Assembly: GCF_900167555.1 (NCBI RefSeq)
Contig: NZ_FUYF01000005.1
Span: forward strand, 1-64,000
Reading direction: 5' to 3'
Length of the DNA: 64,000 nt
Source: Gemmiger formicilis
GTDB lineage: Bacteria > Bacillota > Clostridia > Oscillospirales > Ruminococcaceae
The notes beneath the pieces were generated by a model. The model ran no database searches. It was not told where the DNA came from and worked only from the letters and a program-made list of their open reading frames with translations. Positions 60,482 to 64,000 of this stretch are shown here, one piece after another. Made by a program: the position numbers and the translations under genes. How positions within the stretch are numbered: the first letter of the stretch is position 1; the number at the start of each line of letters is the position of its first letter.

Positions 60482-61387
60482 ATGGGCTACAAATTGGCGG
60501 CAAGCAACGGCGACACGCTGGCTGTGCCGCAGCTGGTCCTGACCCATCTGACCCAGACCGACGGCGATACGATCCGGGCCGCACTCTACATTTTGCAGAC
60601 CCACGACACCGATCCGCGCACGATGGCCCGCGCACTGGCACTGCCCAGCATCGAGGCTGCCAAGCGCACCCTGCAATACTGGGCCGGTGCCGGGCTGCTG
60701 GTCAGTGAGCGCGGGGCCGCCCCTGCCCCGGCAGCCGAGCCCGCGCGGGTCGATCTGGCCAGCGTGGCCAACGACCCCTATGTTGCCGTTCTGTGCCAGG
60801 AGGCGCAAAGCATCTTCGGTAAAACGCTGAGCCGCAGCGAGATGCAGCGGCTTGTGGGGCTGTACTTAAACGACGGCTGGCAGCCCGATGTCATTCTGCT
60901 CTGCTGCGCCGAGGTCACCCGTCTGGGGCGGCGCACCATCGCCGCCGTGACCCACCTGCTGGCCCGCTGGCGGGAGGACGGCGTTGAGACCGGCGAGGAC
61001 GCCGAGCGCTGGCTGCAGCGCGCCAAGCAGCGCGAGGCCTGGTGCCAGGATGCCGCCGCACAGTTTGGCATTGAGCCGCGTGCACTGACGAACTGGGAGC
61101 GCCGCACGATTGCCCGCTGGCACGAGGAAATGGGCATCGGGCGCGAGATGATCGACGAGGCACTGCTGCGTGCCAACGGTAAAAACACCGTGCGGTACGT
61201 GGACGGCATTCTGCGGGCCTGGCGTGCCCAGGGCATCACGACGATCGACGCTGCGCGCCGTCAGGGCCAGTTGGAGGGCAGCAACATCGTGATGACCGAG
61301 CGGCCCAACGCCCAGCCGCCCGCCGCCAGCGCCCAGAAGGACCTGTTCAACCGCAACTGGGCGGCCATGTTTGACGAGGAGGGGTAA
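60482..61387 (+). CDS. DnaD-domain replication protein
   Basis: This 301-residue protein has an N-terminal winged-helix-like region (TQTDGDTIRAALYILQTHDTD followed by AKRTLQYWAGAGLL). A Pro/Ala linker and one or two DnaD/DnaB-like helical domains follow (about 95-270), including the YxxxGxS-like RALTNWERRTIARWHEEMGI region with the conserved NW. DnaD/DnaB proteins remodel the origin and recruit the helicase loader in Firmicutes. It lies 3 bp upstream of a DnaI-like gene, which supports the assignment. The start at 60482 follows GGGGAGGTTTGCGGAT. Confidence 0.88.
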   Translation: MGYKLAASNGDTLAVPQLVLTHLTQTDGDTIRAALYILQTHDTDPRTMARALALPSIEAAKRTLQYWAGAGLLVSERGAAPAPAAEPARVDLASVANDPYVAVLCQEAQSIFGKTLSRSEMQRLVGLYLNDGWQPDVILLCCAEVTRLGRRTIAAVTHLLARWREDGVETGEDAERWLQRAKQREAWCQDAAAQFGIEPRALTNWERRTIARWHEEMGIGREMIDEALLRANGKNTVRYVDGILRAWRAQGITTIDAARRQGQLEGSNIVMTERPNAQPPAASAQKDLFNRNWAAMFDEEG

Positions 61388-61390
61388 CCT

Positions 61391-62350
61391 ATGCGCACAA
61401 AAGACGAACTGTTCCGCGCAGCGCAGCGCGAGGTGGCAGCCTACCGCCAACAGGCCGTAATGCAGGCCGAGACTGCCCGCCGCGCCGCCTACGCCGCTCA
61501 CCCGGCGCTGGCCGAGGCGGACAGCGCCCACCTGCGTGCGGGGCTGGGCCTTGCGAAGGCCGCAGCCCTTGGCGGAAATATGGATACCGCCCGCGCCGCG
61601 CTGGCCCGCGCAGAGGAAGCGCTGGCCGCTGCGGTCAGGGAGGCCGGGTTCAGCGCGGACGATTTCAAGCCCGCCTACCGCTGCCCGCTGTGTGAGGATA
61701 CCGGTATGCGCGGCGGTGTCCCCTGCCGCTGCGTGGCAGACGCCGCCCGCCGTCTGCGCCGGGACGAAATCAATGCCGCCAGCCCGCTGGGCCTGTGCCA
61801 GTTTGCCAGCTTTGAGGTCGAGCGCTACAGCGACGCCGTGGAGCCGGAGCTGGGCATCTCCCCGCGGGAGTACATGGGCAAGCTGCTGAACTACTGCCGC
61901 GGCTACGCCGCCAAATTCAGCCAGAACAGCCCGAACCTGCTGTTCATGGGCCACACCGGCCTGGGCAAGACACATCTGGCGCTGGCGATTGCCGACGCCG
62001 TGCTGGAGGGCGGCCACGACGTACTGTACACAAGCGCCGCCGCGCTGGCCGCGCAGCTGGGGCGCGAGCACTTCAACTACACGACCAACGACGAGTGGCT
62101 GGCCGCCTGTCAGGAGGCCGACCTGCTGATTTTGGACGACCTGGGCACCGAGTACATCACGCCGCTGACCATCAGCGTGCTGTATGAGCTGATCAACACC
62201 CGGATGCTGACCCACCGCCCCACGATCTACACTACGAACATCACCGACCAGAGCGTTTTTGTGGCCCGCTACACCGAGAAGGTCGCCAGCCGTATGCTGG
62301 GCGGGTGCAAGATGTTCAAGTTTTTTGGAACGGACCAGAGGTTGAAATAA
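61391..62350 (+). CDS. DnaI/DnaC-like helicase loader
   Basis: This 319-residue AAA+ ATPase of the DnaC/DnaI group has a helical N-terminal domain (about 1-90) and a zinc-type knuckle (CPLCEDTG and PCRC, Cys98, 101, 112, 114). Walker A GHTGLGKT is at 187-194 and Walker B LLILDDLG follows about 55 residues later. The sensor/arginine-finger region contains TTNITD and EKVASRM. It should load the replicative helicase together with the DnaD-domain protein encoded immediately upstream. It is much longer and only distantly similar to the element-borne ATPase at 2026-2865. A terminator follows. Confidence 0.92.
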   Translation: MRTKDELFRAAQREVAAYRQQAVMQAETARRAAYAAHPALAEADSAHLRAGLGLAKAAALGGNMDTARAALARAEEALAAAVREAGFSADDFKPAYRCPLCEDTGMRGGVPCRCVADAARRLRRDEINAASPLGLCQFASFEVERYSDAVEPELGISPREYMGKLLNYCRGYAAKFSQNSPNLLFMGHTGLGKTHLALAIADAVLEGGHDVLYTSAAALAAQLGREHFNYTTNDEWLAACQEADLLILDDLGTEYITPLTISVLYELINTRMLTHRPTIYTTNITDQSVFVARYTEKVASRMLGGCKMFKFFGTDQRLK

Positions 62351-62363
62351 CTTCATAAAAAAA

Positions 62364-62406
62364 CGACCCGGCGTGTGCCTGCCGATGGGCACACGCCGGG
62401 TTTGTT
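62364..62406 (+). terminator. Terminator of the DnaD-DnaI operon
   Basis: ACCCGGCGTGTGCC and GGGCACACGCCGGGT form a long stem followed by TTGTTGT. Confidence 0.85.
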
Positions 62407-62417
62407 GTATCATATTG

Positions 62418-62494
62418 CAGGGGCAGCCCGCGGCCTTCCGCAGGCTGCCCTGTATGGGTAACGGGCGGGCCAGGCATGCCCGGCCCCTACAGGC
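62418..62494. repeat. Intergenic inverted repeat, family A (copy 7)
   Basis: GCAGGGGCAGCCCGCGG...CCGCAGGCTGCCCTG is followed by GGGCGGGCCAGGCATGCCCGGCCCCTAC, located between convergent genes. Confidence 0.65.
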
Positions 62495-62504
62495 AGCAAA
62501 ATTG

Positions 62505-63869
62505 TCAGTACCTCGCATACAGGAAGCTGCCGCCGCCGAGGAAGCGGCCCATGAACAGGAAAACAAAAATGCAGACCTCATAGACGGCCCAGCGAGCTGG
62601 CGTGGGCAGGGCGGCGATTTTGGTGCGCAGCGAGACACCGCGCTCATGGGCAGCGTCCACGGCCAGCAGAATCGCAATGCCCGCGTAGAGCAGAATTTCC
62701 TCCTGCAGGCTCGTCAGGCCAAGCTCCCAATAGTTGGAGAACACGGCGTGCCCGCCATTGCAGAGAATCCCCTTAAAAAGCTCTGCCGCGTTGGCAAGGC
62801 TGCTGGCGCGGAAAATCACGAACGCACCCGCCAGAATGCAGAATGTGCCCGCCACGCGCAGCGCATGGCGGAGCTTACCCGGGCGGCGGGGCGGCAGGTG
62901 GTTTTCCGCCGCCTGGCACAGGCCGTGCAGGCCGCCCCAGACGAGGTAGGTCAGCCCCGCGCCGTGCCACAGGCCGCTGACGAGGAAGGTTATGATCAGG
63001 TTTCCGTCCTTGCGCGCCTTGCTGCACCGGCTGCCGCCCAGCGGAATATAGATGTAATCCCGCAGCCACTGCGACAGGCTGATGTGCCACCGCGCCCAAA
63101 TGTCCTTGACCGAGTCGGCAAAGAACGGCTGGCGGAAGTTTTCCGGCAGGTGCAGGCCCAGCACCTCGCCGACGCCCAGCACAATGTCGGTGTAGCCGGA
63201 GAAATCGGCGTAGAGTTGCACGGTGAACAGCACGCCGCCCAGCAGCAGCTGGGTGCGGTCAAAGGCGGCGGGGTTGGCAAAGACTGCATCCACAACGACG
63301 GCGACGCGGTCCGCCACGGCCAGCTTTTTAAAGTAGCCCCACGCGCTGCGCTGTACGCCGCGCCAGACCCGGTCCGTATCCCAGACAGTGGGCCGGTCCA
63401 GCTGCGGCATCAGGGCGTCATAGCGGTTGAAGGGTCCCTGCGTGATGGAGAGAAAGAACGACGCATAGCACAAAAGGCGGGCGTATTTTTCCTCAGGCAA
63501 AATCCTGCCCCGGCGCACGTCACACAGATAGCTGACGAGCTGCAGCGTAAAATAGCCGATGCCCAGAGCGTTCGCCAGCGTGCCCTGCCAGCCCAGCGCA
63601 GCGGGCAGATACTTGAGCAGGGCCAGCGGCAGCAGTGCCGCCGCAAGCCCAGCAAGGAACACGGGCTTTTTCGCGGTGCGCCGCCCGCACCACCAGACCA
63701 GAAAGCTGCTGCCCGGCAGCACCGGCAGTGCTGCCGGGCAGAGCACCGCGTAAAATAGTAAGTTTGCCCCCAGCAGCAGCTGCCAGCGGCGCGGCGGCGG
63801 GCAGGCATACCAAAGCCCCGCCAGCAGCGCCGCAAACAGCACAAAGCCGGGTGATGTCACGGCGATCAT
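62505..63869 (-). CDS. MBOAT-family O-acyltransferase (DltB/AlgI-like)
   Basis: This 454-residue polytopic membrane O-acyltransferase has about ten helices. The MBOAT core contains the QLYADFSGYTDI segment, FWARWHISLS-like IWARWHISLSQWLRDY and the catalytic His in SGLWHGAGLTY. Relatives transfer acetyl or D-alanyl groups to cell-surface polymers such as teichoic acid, alginate or peptidoglycan. A partly visible co-directional gene upstream (63885-64000) probably encodes its partner (often a DHHW/AlgX-like protein). No dltA or dltC is visible, so an acetyltransferase role is more likely than D-alanylation. Confidence 0.92.
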   Translation of the reverse strand: MIAVTSPGFVLFAALLAGLWYACPPPRRWQLLLGANLLFYAVLCPAALPVLPGSSFLVWWCGRRTAKKPVFLAGLAAALLPLALLKYLPAALGWQGTLANALGIGYFTLQLVSYLCDVRRGRILPEEKYARLLCYASFFLSITQGPFNRYDALMPQLDRPTVWDTDRVWRGVQRSAWGYFKKLAVADRVAVVVDAVFANPAAFDRTQLLLGGVLFTVQLYADFSGYTDIVLGVGEVLGLHLPENFRQPFFADSVKDIWARWHISLSQWLRDYIYIPLGGSRCSKARKDGNLIITFLVSGLWHGAGLTYLVWGGLHGLCQAAENHLPPRRPGKLRHALRVAGTFCILAGAFVIFRASSLANAAELFKGILCNGGHAVFSNYWELGLTSLQEEILLYAGIAILLAVDAAHERGVSLRTKIAALPTPARWAVYEVCIFVFLFMGRFLGGGSFLYARY

Positions 63870-63884
63870 GGCAGAGCCTCCTTC

Positions 63885-64000
63885 TTATTCGTCTTGCAGC
63901 TTTGCATAATAGGCCATCAGGACAGAGTCGTCCGGGGTGAGGGTCAGCTTTTCCTCCACCGTCTGATAGAAAAGATCGTCAATGCTCTCCCCCGCCGCAC
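63885..64000 (-). CDS. 3' end of an upstream gene, probably the MBOAT partner
   Basis: A minus-strand frame enters from the window edge and ends with GESIDDLFYQTVEEKLTLTP and DDSVLMAYYAKLQDE before TAA at 63887-63885. It is about 38 residues and is cut by the window. It ends 15 bp before the MBOAT start, so the two are in one operon. Proteins in this position are often DHHW or AlgX/SGNH-like; the visible part is too short to assign. Confidence 0.5.
   Translation of the reverse strand, partial: AAGESIDDLFYQTVEEKLTLTPDDSVLMAYYAKLQDE

Noticed and set aside
62373-63758. Open frame of 461 codons on the plus strand opposite the MBOAT gene
   Set aside because: Shadow of the MBOAT gene; starts inside the upstream terminator.

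Overview
The window looks like the chromosome of a GC-rich gut Firmicute of the Oscillospiraceae/Ruminococcaceae type (Faecalibacterium, Gemmiger or Subdoligranulum-like). The clues are GC-rich coding sequence, a clostridial fused PurL, a split PurH (free-standing IMP cyclohydrolase plus AICAR formyltransferase), a SpoVD/FtsI-type PBP with PASTA domains, a DnaD/DnaI-like pair, and abundant short inverted repeats between genes. This placement is inferred from gene content; no 16S rRNA gene is present.

Region 1 (about 1-15.9 kb) is a mobile element, nearly all on the minus strand. It holds a large serine recombinase, a TnpW-like protein, a DnaC-like ATPase, a RepA-like initiator with internal iterons, a cysteine-rich VLP protein, a MOBP-type relaxase with a MobC partner and a candidate oriT. 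These are followed by a cargo and regulatory block: a small membrane protein, a Tn916 orf8-like HTH gene, an orf7-like sigma factor broken by a TAG codon, a SAM methyltransferase and an XRE regulator. Then comes tet(W) with its promoter, leader peptide and attenuator. A truncated Maff2 gene, a VirD4 coupling protein, PcfB and a DUF6017-type HTH protein complete the element. No VirB4, VirB6, PrgI or cell-wall hydrolase gene is present, so the element looks like a gutted ICE: able to process and couple DNA but lacking a mating channel of its own.

Region 2 (15.8-17.8 kb) is a scarred junction. A MerR regulator is cut after its DNA-binding domain and runs into a tyrosine-integrase fragment. Its apparent target operon (flavodoxin-like reductase plus carboxymuconolactone decarboxylase/cupin) keeps a MerR-style promoter with a 19-bp spacer, and a serine-recombinase fragment lies beyond.

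Region 3 (17.8-30.1 kb) is housekeeping. A tightly overlapping minus-strand operon encodes malic enzyme, the two fumarase subunits and a class D-like sortase. It is followed by a CDF metal transporter, purA, a DUF896 protein, an FKBP-type lipoprotein, metA, a glycosyltransferase, fhs behind a ZTP-type riboswitch, and psiE.

Region 4 (30.3-44.1 kb) is a plus-strand purine cluster: purE-purC-purF-purM-purN-purO-purH(AICARFT)-purD-purL-purB. With fhs and purA nearby it covers almost the whole route from PRPP to IMP and AMP. A possible attenuating leader precedes purE, and intergenic repeats of two families punctuate the cluster.

Region 5 (44.1-64 kb) contains an AT-richer, probably acquired XRE membrane regulator and then the minus-strand dcw cell-division/peptidoglycan operon (mraZ-rsmH-ftsL-PBP-murF-mraY-ftsW-murG-ftsQ, with no murD or ftsZ). 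After this come rsmD, tRNA-Gly(TCC), a hypothetical protein, an orotate-type phosphoribosyltransferase, a DnaD/DnaI-like pair, an MBOAT acyltransferase and the 3' end of a further gene.
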